Shown here: in pieces, positions 1 to 8,967 of the stretch | How positions within the stretch are numbered: the first letter of the stretch is position 1 | Layout of the letters: each line of letters starts with the position of its first letter | Source: Clostridium porci | GTDB lineage: Bacteria; Bacillota; Clostridia; Lachnospirales; Lachnospiraceae | NCBI RefSeq assembly: GCF_009696375.1 | Contig: NZ_VUMD01000010.1 | Location: 62,001-126,000 of the forward strand | Direction of reading: 5' to 3' | DNA: 64,000 nt | The notes under the pieces: model-generated | Told to the model about the DNA's origin: nothing | Seen by the model: the letters and a program-made list of their open reading frames with translations, nothing else | Database searches by the model: none | Made by a program: the position numbers and the translations under genes

Positions 1-372
1 TCCCAGAGGAGAGTCGATACTGATTAAGCCCTGAAGAGAATTTCCTCTCACAGTCGTTACCAGCTTATAGCTTTCCAATTCGTCATCCTCGGGAATATAG
101 ATGGTCACCCGGTCATTCAAACCCACCTCGTCAGGCCGGGAGTCATCAGATATAATTCTGGCTGTCTTGATCATCTTCTCCAGATACCGGATACGGCTCT
201 CATTCCGGTTCTTATCCTGCTTGGCTGCCTTATACTCAAAATTTTCGCTTAAATCCCCATGAGCCCTGGCCTCCTTCACCGCTTCCAGAGCCTCCCTTCT
301 GACCACCAGCTTGCGGTATTCTATCTCCTCCTCCATTTTCTTTATATCCTGTTTTGTCAGTCTGTCGTACAT
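1..372 (-). CDS. greA: GreA/GreB-family transcription elongation factor (C-terminus cut off by the window)
   Basis: Reading the minus strand from ATG at 372 gives 124 codons with no stop before the window edge. The N-terminal coiled-coil contains the GreA-type stretch AHGDLSENFEYKAAK, followed by a conserved run of basic residues and then the start of the FKBP-like C-terminal domain (VGLNDRVTIYIPEDDE). Proteins of this family enter the RNA polymerase secondary channel and stimulate cleavage of backtracked transcripts. Usual length is about 160 residues, so roughly 35 are missing. An AGGA motif lies 6 bases before the start. It has no evident link to the motility genes. Confidence 0.9.
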   Translation of the reverse strand, partial: MYDRLTKQDIKKMEEEIEYRKLVVRREALEAVKEARAHGDLSENFEYKAAKQDKNRNESRIRYLEKMIKTARIISDDSRPDEVGLNDRVTIYIPEDDELESYKLVTTVRGNSLQGLISIDSPLG

Positions 373-704
373 ATAATTCCTGCCTTTCCTTCCATTTTAT
401 TTACCTATTCCCTTGCAAAGTTGACATAAGCTGCAAATGTAAATATATCCGCTGTTTATCATTTATTTATTTCTATTTTAGTATTTTTACGGAATCTTTC
501 GTCAATGATCAAATATTGTCCACATTTATCCTATATAGTAGTATCCGTAAGGTGATAAACCTTTTACCATACAGGAAGCATTTTCATATCTATGGCCGGC
601 AATTCCCCTTTTTGCCGGCCCCTCCTTTATAAAAGCGCTTCCTGTTAACGTTCTTTTCTTGTCTGCATATCCTAATAGAAACAAAGCACAATAAGGAGAT
701 ATGT
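373..704. other. Intergenic region between greA-type gene and sodC-like gene
   Basis: This 332-base AT-rich stretch lies between two divergent genes and so should hold both promoters. A weak sigma-A-like pair, TTGTCC (516-521) and TAGTAT (539-544) with a 17-base spacer, faces the superoxide dismutase gene. A GC-rich inverted repeat, GGCCGGCAA / TTGCCGGCC at 594-620, lies in the presumed leader; it is not followed by a T run, so I do not call it a terminator. No convincing open frame with a ribosome binding site is seen. Confidence 0.4.
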
Positions 705-1199
705 ATGACCAATCAATCAACTCCCGGCGATATCTTTGCCGACCTTCTACGCTACAATAACCCCTCTGCCCTGGCCTGGGTCAGAGGCGGAGAAGCTGTT
801 CCTGCCTTAAGCGGCCTTGTAAAATTCTATGAAACACCTTATCAGGGCGTGCTGGTGGAGGCTGAAATTTTCAATCTTCCTAACAAAAGCATTCCCGGCT
901 CCTCCGATTTCTACGCTTTCCACATCCACCAAAACGGTGACTGCTCCGGTAACTTTGCCCGCACCGGAGACCATTTTAATCCCACCAGCCAACTTCATCC
1001 CTTCCATGCAGGAGATTTTCCGCCTTTACTTGGAAATGAAGGCTACGCCTGGACTGCTTTTTACGACAAACGTTTCTCCATCAAGGATATTCTGGGGCGT
1101 TCCGTCATCATTCACAGCAATGAGGATGATTTTAAAACCCAGCCCTCCGGGGATTCCGGCAGCAAGATTGCCTGCGGTGTAATTGAAATGATACGTTAA
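705..1199 (+). CDS. Cu/Zn-type superoxide dismutase family protein without signal peptide
   Basis: The 164-residue protein carries the Cu/Zn SOD fold signature. Copper-type ligands are H73 and H75 (FHIHQNGDC), H90 bridges, H98, H101 and D104 fit the zinc loop, and H137 (VIIHSNEDD) is the last copper ligand. C80 and C157 correspond to the conserved disulfide pair, and the closing SGSKIACGVI motif is present. The reaction is dismutation of superoxide to oxygen and peroxide. Unlike most bacterial SodC proteins it starts directly at MTNQSTPG with no signal peptide or lipobox, so it is probably cytoplasmic. AAGGAG at 693-698 sets the start at 705. Its end overlaps the converging dus gene by four bases. 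Confidence 0.88.
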   Translation: MTNQSTPGDIFADLLRYNNPSALAWVRGGEAVPALSGLVKFYETPYQGVLVEAEIFNLPNKSIPGSSDFYAFHIHQNGDCSGNFARTGDHFNPTSQLHPFHAGDFPPLLGNEGYAWTAFYDKRFSIKDILGRSVIIHSNEDDFKTQPSGDSGSKIACGVIEMIR

Positions 1200-2170
1200 T
1201 GCCGTTCAGGCTTAAATCCTTCTCCTGCCACAATATCCAAATCCCTTAAAATAAGGTCCACGGCTGCTTTATATTCCTCCAGCCGCTGGGCCTTCTTGAT
1301 TCTCTTAATATATCTTCCGTTATCATTAAATATCTGAATCATCATGGACCAAAGCTCCTTCATCTTAAACAGCACATTCCTGTCTCCTGACATAATCTCC
1401 CTGTATCCCTCATAGACCAGGCCATGAAATAAGCAAAACCGTTCCTTGTCCAGCTTTCCGGCCTTCTCAAGCTCCTCCTTCAGCCCCGGATTGGCCAGTA
1501 TTCCCCTGCCCAGCATCAAAGCATCCAGCATCGGGCAGGCCTGGGTAAGCCTTCTGTAAGCGCTGGCTGTAAATATATCCCCATTATAGCACACCGGACA
1601 GGAGCTGGCGTCCATTGCATATGCAAAAAGCTCCATACGGGGCTTATTTTTATAATAATCCGCACGGCTTCTGGGATGGACGATAAGCTCCTTTAAGGGA
1701 TATCTGCTGTAAATCTCCATCAGCCGATAAAATTCATCCTCATTCGCAACCCCCAGCCGGGTCTTGACAGAAAGTTCCATACCCATATGATCCAGTTCCC
1801 GGCAGACCTTGTCCAAAAAAGCCTCCAGCCCTTGCGGCAAAGCCAGAAACCCTGCCCCTTTATTCTTGGATACTACGGTTCCCGAAGGACAGCCCAGATT
1901 CAAATTCACTTCTCCATATCCGTACTCCTTCAAAATCAGGGCTGTGTGGGTAAAATCCTCCCAACGGTTAGTCAGTATTTGGGGCACAACGCAAAGTCCC
2001 TGATTGTGTTCAGGGAGTATGTCATTTAGCTCCCTCAAGCTTAAGCCTTTGTTTTGCTTTGGGGAAAGAAAGGGCGTAAAATATTTATCCATGGGGCGAA
2101 AGCACCGATGGTATGCATTTCTGTATATATATCCTGTGAGTCCCTCCATGGGCGCCATATAATATCGCAT
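1196..2170 (-). CDS. tRNA-dihydrouridine synthase (Dus family)
   Basis: 324 residues starting MRYYMAPMEGLTGYIYRNAY, the N-terminal FMN-binding barrel signature of Dus enzymes. NLNLGCPSG contains the catalytic Cys region, VKTRLGV the conserved Lys/Arg strand, LIVHPRSRAD the His, and DALMLGRGILANP the FMN phosphate-binding motif near the C-terminal end of the barrel. These flavoproteins reduce uridines in the tRNA D-loop using NADPH. The start at 2170 is chosen over an in-frame upstream start because AGGAG lies five bases before it. Downstream it converges on the superoxide dismutase gene. A hairpin lies just upstream of the start. Confidence 0.92.
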   Translation of the reverse strand: MRYYMAPMEGLTGYIYRNAYHRCFRPMDKYFTPFLSPKQNKGLSLRELNDILPEHNQGLCVVPQILTNRWEDFTHTALILKEYGYGEVNLNLGCPSGTVVSKNKGAGFLALPQGLEAFLDKVCRELDHMGMELSVKTRLGVANEDEFYRLMEIYSRYPLKELIVHPRSRADYYKNKPRMELFAYAMDASSCPVCYNGDIFTASAYRRLTQACPMLDALMLGRGILANPGLKEELEKAGKLDKERFCLFHGLVYEGYREIMSGDRNVLFKMKELWSMMIQIFNDNGRYIKRIKKAQRLEEYKAAVDLILRDLDIVAGEGFKPERH

Positions 2171-2211
2171 AAGTTCTCCTGACGCAAGCCCTAAGCTTAC
2201 AAACATACGAA

Positions 2212-2243
2212 AGCACCCAGAAAGCCGCAGCTTCCTGGGTGCT
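2212..2243. repeat. Inverted repeat upstream of dus
   Basis: AGCACCCAG at 2212-2220 pairs with CTGGGTGCT at 2235-2243, and the sequence between almost continues the stem. It lies 42 bases before the dus start, inside its probable leader. On the minus strand it is followed by TTTCGT only, so it could be a weak terminator, an attenuator or a leader hairpin; I cannot decide. Confidence 0.45.
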
Positions 2244-2427
2244 GATCTTCTATTACAATCGTTTGAACTGCCTGTTCCGCTTTCACTATCCTATACCATG
2301 GCAGCGGAAATGTCAAGGCTGTTTCACCGTCTTTCCAGGACAAGCCCATGAATGAATAAACTGTAAATGAATGCTGGCCGCATAAAAGTCATGCAGGCTG
2401 CACACCCTATTCATGAGGTGATGAAAT

Positions 2428-2607
2428 ATGATATTAGACAATCAGGAATACCCCATCGGCTTTACCATGGAGCTTGCCATGCACCCTGACAGCCTGAACA
2501 GATTCGCAAAGCTGCCAAAGCCGCAGCAGGACTCCATTGTCAACGGAGCCAGAGAAATAAAATCCCGTGATGAAATGCGAAATTATGTGGAAACTATGTT
2601 TCAATAG
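2428..2607 (+). CDS. Small conserved-looking hypothetical protein (59 residues)
   Basis: ATG at 2428, seven bases after a GAGGTG ribosome binding site, opens a 59-residue frame: MILDNQEYPIGFTMELAMHP, then a short basic helix and an Asn-Gly-Ala-Arg-Glu helix, ending VETMFQ. It looks like the small soluble clostridial proteins in which a YPIGFTMxLAMxP start is followed by a helical end; I know of no function. Codon choice and ribosome binding site support expression. It is a single-gene unit followed by the nested hairpin at 2645-2710. Confidence 0.7.
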   Translation: MILDNQEYPIGFTMELAMHPDSLNRFAKLPKPQQDSIVNGAREIKSRDEMRNYVETMFQ

Positions 2608-2644
2608 AGCAAGGTTTTTATAACCGGATTTTATTTAATTTCAG

Positions 2645-2710
2645 AAATTGCCAGGCCAATTCCTGAAAAGCCGTACCCAGAGGCTTTTTACGAATTTGAC
2701 CTGGCAATTT
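2645..2710. terminator. Nested inverted repeat, probable bidirectional terminator
   Basis: An outer stem pairs AAATTGCCAGGCCAA (2645-2659) with TTGACCTGGCAATTT (2696-2710) with one mismatch. Inside it AAAAGCC (2666-2672) pairs with GGCTTTT (2682-2688) followed by another T, a classic short terminator. It sits between the converging 59-residue gene and the 48-residue gene and could stop transcription from both sides. Confidence 0.6.
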
Positions 2711-2881
2711 GCGAACTCTTTCCAATTATTTCCGTCCGCCATAATCCGAGTATAGAACTGGGTTAAAGCTTCGGGAATACAGTCCCACAAACGCAGACGC
2801 AGCAGCGCTCTGTTAAGGCTTGGGGACTGTGCTTATTAAGCGGACAGCATATAGGCAGGCGGGTTCATATTTGAACGACAG

Positions 2882-3028
2882 CTAGTTTCCTCCGGGGCCA
2901 TCCCGACGCTCTCTGAATGACTCAGGCAGTCCCTCCACTCTGGCTCCGTCCTTATAACGCTCCGTATCGATCTCTGGAACATCTCCGTCACCATAACGAT
3001 CCGTATCTGGATTTCTCTCTATTCTCAT
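2882..3028 (-). CDS. Small hypothetical protein with DTxRYxDG repeat (48 residues)
   Basis: The frame starts at ATG 3028, seven bases after GGAGGTGAT, one of the best ribosome binding sites in the window, and runs 48 codons to TAG. The protein is highly charged and contains two related segments, DTDRYGDG and DTERYKDG. I recognise no family. It follows the chemoreceptor and yjfB-like genes on the same strand with only short gaps, so it is probably the last gene of that unit and may be motility linked by context. Confidence 0.6.
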   Translation of the reverse strand: MRIERNPDTDRYGDGDVPEIDTERYKDGARVEGLPESFRERRDGPGGN

Positions 3029-3074
3029 TGAATATCACCTCCAGAAATAGTATGGGGCAAATTCAGAAAAAATA

Positions 3075-3260
3075 TTACGCATATACATCCAGAAGCCGTG
3101 AGGCAGGAGCGGGAACTGCCTCCATCATATCCTGGAGCGCCTGGCCCTGAATCTGAGCCGTATCCAAAGCCTTACCCAAAAGGGCAACGTTCATATCTGT
3201 CATCCATCTGGCGCTGCTAAAACTTATATTGCCCGGCGCCGTACTCATTGATACATCCAT
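3075..3260 (-). CDS. YjfB-like putative motility protein
   Basis: 61 residues, matching the small YjfB family by length and pattern: a short N-terminus rich in Ser, then a helix NVALLGKALDTAQIQGQAL followed by an acidic turn, DMMEAV. YjfB-type genes sit near flagellar or chemotaxis genes in Firmicutes and in Bacillus depend on the motility sigma factor; the biochemical role is not known. GGAGG lies eight bases before ATG 3260. It is 45 bases downstream of the chemoreceptor gene and probably cotranscribed with it. Confidence 0.75.
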   Translation of the reverse strand: MDVSMSTAPGNISFSSARWMTDMNVALLGKALDTAQIQGQALQDMMEAVPAPASRLLDVYA

Positions 3261-3305
3261 TTTTCATTCCTCCTTTTTTCTTATCCTGCTTTTTCCGCCT
3301 TTTAA

Positions 3306-5117
3306 TCAATACTTATCATCATATGAGGAGCCCATACTATCATAGGAAGCATTCATGCTTTCATCCTTGCTGTCCATGGTGCTGTAGGAAACGTCGCTCT
3401 GTACGGAAGATCCAGAGGAAAATGCGGAAGAATCCCCATCCAGCTTAAACCGATCAGCCAGATCCTTAAGCATCTGAGCCTGTCCTGAGAGCTCCTGGCT
3501 TGCGGCAGCGCTTTCCTGCGCAGTTGCGGAGTTTGTCTGAACAACACTGGAAATTTGATCAATTCCCTGGGTAATCTGGGTCACAAACTCTGCCTGCTCC
3601 GAAGCCGCCTTACTGATAGACGCCATCATGGTGTTAGCGTCGTTAATGCCATCAACCACAATCTCAAGGGAATTAGCTGTATCGTCAGCAATCCTTCTGC
3701 CGTTTTCCACAGCCTGAAGGGAGTTCTCTATCAATGCCGCCGTATTTTTGGAGGCCTCCGCAGATTTGCTGGCCAGATTACGCACCTCATCCGCTACCAC
3801 AGCAAATCCCTTTCCTGCCGCTCCTGCCCTTGCCGCTTCAATGGCTGCGTTCAGAGCAAGAATATTGGTCTGGAAAGCAATATCCTCAATGGTCTTAATA
3901 ATCTTGCCGATTTCGCTGGAGGAATTGCTGATATCTGACATGGCAGCCAGCATATCCTGCATCCGCTTATTGCTTTCGCTGGCCTCGCTTCCTATAGCCT
4001 CCGCCTTTTCTCTCGCCTGGCTGGCATCCTGAGCATTCTGGTTAATATGATTGGATATTTCATTAATCGAAGCAGCTAATTCCTCTACTGAGGAGGCCTG
4101 CTGGGTCGCTCCCTGAGAAAGCGCCTGGGCTCCTGCCGATACCTGTTCAGAGCCGGAGGCCACCTGATCCGCCGATTGTCCCAGGGTCACAAGGGTATCG
4201 TTGATGCTGCTCTTTAGCTTGTTAATAGCAACGAAAATCCGGTGGTAATCTCCTACGTAACGCTCCTGACATTGGGAGGCAACGGTAAAATCACCTGCCG
4301 CCATCTGACCGACTATATGTTCAATATCTTCAATCATATACTTCACACCGTCAGTTACATTGGACATAGCCTTTGCCATTGATCCAAATTCATCTCCGGA
4401 TTCGTAATCCACCTTTGCGGAAAGGTTCCCTTTATTCACCTCATCCATACATGCCTCTATCTTTCTTAGAGGATTGAGAATATCTCCTGACAATTTCAAG
4501 GAAATGATGATGGTAGCTATCAGTGCGATGGAAGCAATCACAATTGCAGCGCTGAATAAAATGGTCTGTGTGGAAGCAGAAGAATTATATCTGTCAGCAC
4601 TGGCTGATTCCATAGCGTTAAGAGCTTGCAAAAGAATATTTGTATACTGCTCCACCTGGGGTTCATATTGTTCAAAGAACAATTTGTTTGCCTTAAGATC
4701 CGACTGTAAGGTATTCTGCGTCGCATAATCAGCAATCTCATCTCTAAGGCCTACGTTCTTATCCATCTGCGACTGAAACTCCTTCAGCTTGGTTAAATCC
4801 CCATTATAATTGGAATACAGCCATTGAAGATCTGACTGGATTTCACTGTAATACTCCTGCGTCTGCTGGATATATTGATTAACCTTAGCTGAGTCTGTGG
4901 CTAAAGCCGCCTCACTCAGGCTTTTTAATTCCCCCTGAAGTTTTACACGTATATCATAAACCTTGCTGGTAGCCTGATAATCCCTTTCGTAAAATTCCTC
5001 ATAACTTGTCCTGGCGCCTACCATCGCTACACTGGCAAAAATCACCGACACCAGAAATAATACTACAATACTTCCAAATGTAAGTAAAAATTTTTTGCCG
5101 ACTTTTAGATTCTTCAT
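3306..5117 (-). CDS. Methyl-accepting chemotaxis protein
   Basis: 603 residues: membrane segment 1 at about 10-33, an all-helical periplasmic-side sensor of about 150 residues (four-helix-bundle type), membrane segment 2 at about 186-208, a HAMP domain ([12 protein letters not shown]), then the long cytoplasmic coiled coil with the invariant hairpin tip [20 protein letters not shown]. The tip contacts CheA and CheW. Methylation helices flank it. The C-terminus ends in a Ser/Asp/Tyr-rich tail without the NWETF-type tether for CheR/CheB. The start at 5117 is favoured over more upstream codons because it begins [10 protein letters not shown] right before the membrane segment and has GAGAGGG before it. 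It is transcribed divergently from cheA. Confidence 0.95.
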   Translation of the reverse strand: MKNLKVGKKFLLTFGSIVVLFLVSVIFASVAMVGARTSYEEFYERDYQATSKVYDIRVKLQGELKSLSEAALATDSAKVNQYIQQTQEYYSEIQSDLQWLYSNYNGDLTKLKEFQSQMDKNVGLRDEIADYATQNTLQSDLKANKLFFEQYEPQVEQYTNILLQALNAMESASADRYNSSASTQTILFSAAIVIASIALIATIIISLKLSGDILNPLRKIEACMDEVNKGNLSAKVDYESGDEFGSMAKAMSNVTDGVKYMIEDIEHIVGQMAAGDFTVASQCQERYVGDYHRIFVAINKLKSSINDTLVTLGQSADQVASGSEQVSAGAQALSQGATQQASSVEELAASINEISNHINQNAQDASQAREKAEAIGSEASESNKRMQDMLAAMSDISNSSSEIGKIIKTIEDIAFQTNILALNAAIEAARAGAAGKGFAVVADEVRNLASKSAEASKNTAALIENSLQAVENGRRIADDTANSLEIVVDGINDANTMMASISKAASEQAEFVTQITQGIDQISSVVQTNSATAQESAAASQELSGQAQMLKDLADRFKLDGDSSAFSSGSSVQSDVSYSTMDSKDESMNASYDSMGSSYDDKY

Positions 5118-5276
5118 TTGTTTACCCTCTCTTTCAAGCTCAAAGGAGCTATAATATAAATTGTAATTATAATAATATAGTCGACAACTTTTATTTTTAA
5201 GTAATAGGAGGGGAGGCACAAACTTTCGCACAAACAAGGCCCATTCCCTGAACATTTAAAAACCTCCTTCCTGCAC

Positions 5277-5303
5277 TTAATAATTCCAATATTCTGCCGA
5301 TAA
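5277..5303 (+). promoter_or_regulatory. Sigma-D (sigma-28) type promoter of the cheA operon
   Basis: TTAA at 5277-5280, a 15-base spacer and GCCGATAA at 5296-5303 match the motility sigma factor consensus (TAAA, 15, GCCGATAT/A). It lies 51 bases before the cheA start. The same arrangement occurs before both flagellin genes and flgM in this window. Confidence 0.8.
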
Positions 5304-5354
5304 TATAAACTAGTATCAGACTGCTAAATAACAAAAGATAGGTGGTGCGAATAT

Positions 5355-7505
5355 ATGGATAATGGTATGGACAGTATGCTTGATACATACCTCTATGAAA
5401 CCAATTCCCTGCTGGATCAGTTGGATGAGCTGCTGGTGAATGATGAGAAGCTGGGTGACTTTTCTCAGGATGATGTTAATGAAATTTTCCGCATCATGCA
5501 CACCATTAAAGGCTCCTCCGCAATGATGGAGTTTGGCTCTCTTTCCTCCATTGCCCATCACGTAGAAGATCTGTTCTTCTATATACGTGACAAAGGAATT
5601 GAATCTCTGGATTCTCAGCACAAGAAGGAGCTGTTTAACCTGATGTTCCGTTCGGAGGACTGTCTGAGAGGCGAGGTGGAAAAGGTTGAAAGCGGCAAGC
5701 CGCTGCTGGAAAACGTGGATGCATTTACAGCTGAGATAAACGCTTTTCTGAAAAAAATCAGCGGAGCAGAAGGCAGTTCGTCAGACGGGAGTTTTACAGG
5801 AAGCACAGCTGGAAACGCAGGCCCAAAGGGCTCTGAAGAGGACGGCAGCGCGGATATCCCTGTACGTTCCGGCGATGATACGGTTCCCGATGATAAGGAC
5901 GCCCTTTGCTTTCTCCATGTTTTTCTGGAAGATGGAATCGGCATGGAAAACCTGCGGGCCTTTATGATAATCACCTCCTTAAGGGATTGCGATGTCTCTT
6001 TCCGTCACTACCCGCCGGATCTGGACAGCAATCCGGGTACCTGTTCCAAAATTGTGGACAATGGCTTCTATCTTGCCTTTGACTCTGAGGAAATGGAGAA
6101 ACGGGCCGAGGATATTTTAAAGTCTCAGAACCATATCCATTCCTATGAGCGGGTTAACTGTCAGAAAGTTCCTTCCAAAAAGCCAAAGGCTCCTTCCACA
6201 GTTCCTTTTCGCGCCGAGACAGACCGGCCCCAGAGTGCGGCAAAGACTCCCGTTTCCGAGCCTCCGTCAAACAACAGTACGGAAGGGCTGAAAAATTATG
6301 CGCCTGTCAAGCAGAATTTAATCAGCGTCAATCTGATGAAGCTGGACAGCCTGATGGATATTGTGGGAGAAATTGTTATCACCGAATCCATGGTCACCTC
6401 CTCCCCGGAGCTTCGGCATTTAAGCAGAGACAGCTTTGACAACTTCATGAAGTCCGCCCGCCAGCTTCGCAAGCTGACAGACGATCTCCAGGATATTGCC
6501 ATGTCATTGCGCATGGTGCCTGTTTCTGGTGTTTTCCAGAAAATGAATAGGATTGTCCGGGATATGAAACAAAAGCTGGACAAGGATGTGCGCCTGACCA
6601 TTGTAGGAGAAGACACAGAGGTGGACAAAACCATTGTGGACAGCATTCAGGATCCGATTATGCACATTGTCCGAAACTCCATGGATCATGGCATTGAGGA
6701 CACGGAGGAAGAGCGTGTGGCCGCCGGCAAGAGCCGCCAGGGTGAAATCATCCTTTCTGCTACCCATACCAGCAGCGAGGTAGTCATTGAGGTCACTGAC
6801 GATGGAAGGGGAATGGACCCGGATAAGCTGCTGGCAAAGGCAAGAGAGCGGGGAATCCTTACGAAGCCGGAAAGCGAATATACCCGCAAGGAGGCTTTGG
6901 GGCTGATTATGGCCCCCGGATTTTCTACCAATCAGACCGTCACCGAATACTCTGGACGCGGCGTGGGGATGGACGTTGTAAGAAAGAATGTGGAATCTGT
7001 AGGAGGGGTTGTCTCTTTATCCAGCGAGCTGGGCAAGGGAACCACCGTAACCATGAAAATTCCTCTGACTCTGGCCATTATGGATGGAATGAAGGTCACA
7101 GTAGGCAGCTCCATTTTTACCATCCCCATCGCCAATATCCGTCAATCCTTTAAGGTATCCGCCGATCAGATTATCCATGATGAGGATGACAGCGAGATGG
7201 TGGAACGGATGGGAAACTTTTATCCCATTGTGCGCCTCCACCAGTTCTACAATATTGACACGGAGGTGACAGAGCTTGATAAGGGAATCCTTATGTGGGT
7301 GGAGGCCAGCGACCGTTCCTTCTGTCTCTTTGTGGACGATTTAATCGGAGAACAGCAGGTTGTTGTTAAGCCTCTTCCCGTTTATCTGAATTGTTTCGAG
7401 CTGAAAAATTACGGAATTACCGGCTGTACCATATTAGGAAACGGAAACATCAGCCTGATTCTGGATATTATGAGTCTTCACGGTGCAGCCGTGGAAAATA
7501 TATAG
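5355..7505 (+). CDS. cheA: Chemotaxis histidine kinase CheA
   Basis: 716 residues. The P1 phosphotransfer domain has H49 in IMHTIKGSSAM. A variable CheY/CheB-binding P2-like region spans about 185-260, flanked by Ser/Pro-rich linkers. The dimerisation helices start near 320. The ATP-binding domain has the N box HIVRNSMDHGIE (437-448), G1 DDGRGMDP (482-489), G2 GRGVGMDVV (534-542) and GKGTTV (560-565). A CheW-like domain ends the protein. It autophosphorylates under receptor control and passes phosphate to CheY and CheB. A second ATG nine bases downstream is possible. First gene of cheA-cheW-cheR-cheB-peptidase. Confidence 0.97.
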   Translation: MDNGMDSMLDTYLYETNSLLDQLDELLVNDEKLGDFSQDDVNEIFRIMHTIKGSSAMMEFGSLSSIAHHVEDLFFYIRDKGIESLDSQHKKELFNLMFRSEDCLRGEVEKVESGKPLLENVDAFTAEINAFLKKISGAEGSSSDGSFTGSTAGNAGPKGSEEDGSADIPVRSGDDTVPDDKDALCFLHVFLEDGIGMENLRAFMIITSLRDCDVSFRHYPPDLDSNPGTCSKIVDNGFYLAFDSEEMEKRAEDILKSQNHIHSYERVNCQKVPSKKPKAPSTVPFRAETDRPQSAAKTPVSEPPSNNSTEGLKNYAPVKQNLISVNLMKLDSLMDIVGEIVITESMVTSSPELRHLSRDSFDNFMKSARQLRKLTDDLQDIAMSLRMVPVSGVFQKMNRIVRDMKQKLDKDVRLTIVGEDTEVDKTIVDSIQDPIMHIVRNSMDHGIEDTEEERVAAGKSRQGEIILSATHTSSEVVIEVTDDGRGMDPDKLLAKARERGILTKPESEYTRKEALGLIMAPGFSTNQTVTEYSGRGVGMDVVRKNVESVGGVVSLSSELGKGTTVTMKIPLTLAIMDGMKVTVGSSIFTIPIANIRQSFKVSADQIIHDEDDSEMVERMGNFYPIVRLHQFYNIDTEVTELDKGILMWVEASDRSFCLFVDDLIGEQQVVVKPLPVYLNCFELKNYGITGCTILGNGNISLILDIMSLHGAAVENI

Positions 7506-7520
7506 AAAGGAGCAATCGTC

Positions 7521-7997
7521 ATGGGTGAACAGAATATACCGCAGAACATGGCAGGAGCCACTCCAAAAAATGAGGGCGCCTCCATTGAGCGCTGCCTGAC
7601 CTTTGAGTCGGGTAATCTTGTCCTCTATATCAGCACAAAATATGTGATTGAAATCATCGACAACCACTCCATCACACCCCTTCCTCTGGTTCCTCCCTAT
7701 ATTAAGGGGATCGTCAATCTGAGAGGACAGATTCTTCCTGTGATAGACATACAGCAGCGCATGGGAAAGGAGGCCGCCAAATACACCGGCAAAACCTGCG
7801 TCATTGTGCTGAACATTGATTCAGTTCCCATGGGAATTATCGTAGATTCGGTGCGGCAGGTAGCTGATATTGATTTAAAGGAGGTTCACCCGATCCCCCT
7901 AAAACGCAGGCAGAAGCTGTTAGACGGCATGGTTACTATGGAGGATGGAAGCGTTCTCATGTCCATTGACTGCCAGGCTCTCGCAAACGCTGAATAA
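7521..7997 (+). CDS. cheW: Chemotaxis coupling protein CheW
   Basis: 158 residues made almost entirely of a CheW domain: the LVLYISTKYVIEIID first strand, PLPLVPPYIKGIVNLRGQILPVIDI core, and a closing MVTMEDGSVLMSIDCQAL segment. It joins receptors to CheA in the signalling array. The first 25 residues are a loose extension. GGAG lies before ATG 7521, 15 bases after the cheA stop, so translation of the two is probably linked. Confidence 0.95.
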   Translation: MGEQNIPQNMAGATPKNEGASIERCLTFESGNLVLYISTKYVIEIIDNHSITPLPLVPPYIKGIVNLRGQILPVIDIQQRMGKEAAKYTGKTCVIVLNIDSVPMGIIVDSVRQVADIDLKEVHPIPLKRRQKLLDGMVTMEDGSVLMSIDCQALANAE

Positions 7998-8038
7998 GAA
8001 TTCAGCTAACAACCAACCGACAGGAGGATCTCTATCAT

Positions 8039-8851
8039 ATGCTGAACCTTACAGACAGCGATTTTCAGCGGCTGTACCGTTATATTCAAAAGCATTATGG
8101 AATTGACCTGAGCAAAAAAAAGCAGCTGATTGTCAGCCGTCTTTCCAACTCCCTGGCTGCCCAAGGCTTTCAGGATTTCTCCGCCTATGTAGACGATATT
8201 CTCTCCGGCCGAGACCCAGGAATGGTTACAGCTATGCTGAACAAGCTCACTACCAACTACACCTATTTTCTCAGAGAAAAGGAACATTTCCAATATCTCT
8301 GGGAGGTGGTTTTGCCTTACCTGGCCCAGTCCCACAGCCATGATCGGACGCTGTCCATCTGGAGCGCAGGCTGCTCTTCCGGAGAGGAGCCATTTACAAT
8401 TTCCATGTACCTGAAGGAGTTCTTCGGCTCGAAGGCCCCTCTTTGGGATACCAGAGTTCTGGCAACCGATATTTCTCAGAAAATCCTGGACACAGCCAAG
8501 ACTGCCTCCTATACGGAGGAGAATCTGTCTCCTCTTCCGGCTTCCTGGAAACAGAAATATTTCATCCGCACAGGCGAAGGAGAATACGCAGTCTCCCCGG
8601 CAATTAAGAGCAACGTTATATTTAAGCCCTTCAATTTAATGGAGCCTATACGCTTCAAAAAGAAATTTGATTTGATTTTTTGCCGAAACGTCATGATCTA
8701 TTTTTCTCAGGAAACAAAGGATTCTCTGGTCAGACGGTTCTACGAGGCAACTGTGCCGGGAGGCTACCTGTTTATCGGACATTCCGAAAGTCTTACCAAG
8801 TCGGTTTGCCCATACCGCTACCTTCTTCCGGCTATATACCGGAAAGCTTAA
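8039..8851 (+). CDS. cheR: Chemoreceptor glutamate methyltransferase CheR
   Basis: 270 residues. An N-terminal helical CheR domain (LTDSDFQRLYRYIQKHYGI) precedes the SAM-dependent methyltransferase domain with SIWSAGCSSGEEPFTISM as motif I, ATDIS as the acidic loop, and DLIFCRNVMIYF, the hallmark CheR motif IV. YLFIGHSES closes the fold. It methylates receptor glutamates using S-adenosylmethionine. AGGAGG is placed ten bases before ATG 8039. The downstream gap to cheB is 116 bases. Confidence 0.97.
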   Translation: MLNLTDSDFQRLYRYIQKHYGIDLSKKKQLIVSRLSNSLAAQGFQDFSAYVDDILSGRDPGMVTAMLNKLTTNYTYFLREKEHFQYLWEVVLPYLAQSHSHDRTLSIWSAGCSSGEEPFTISMYLKEFFGSKAPLWDTRVLATDISQKILDTAKTASYTEENLSPLPASWKQKYFIRTGEGEYAVSPAIKSNVIFKPFNLMEPIRFKKKFDLIFCRNVMIYFSQETKDSLVRRFYEATVPGGYLFIGHSESLTKSVCPYRYLLPAIYRKA

Positions 8852-8967
8852 TATCCAAACGTTTTATTCTGCCGCTTTATACTCCCGGCGCTGCCGGCTC
8901 TCAGGTCCGGCACTTGAAAGCCCGCTTCTGCCCCCTGTAAGCGGCTATTAGAAAGAAGGTTTTATAT

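Noticed and set aside
3555-3938. Long open frames opposite the chemoreceptor gene.
   Set aside because: They are antisense shadows of a gene with strong codon bias; no ribosome binding site or known motif.
5118-5276. Sigma-D promoter for the chemoreceptor gene.
   Set aside because: The best match, GTCGACTATA, needs an insertion and has a wrong spacer, so none is called.
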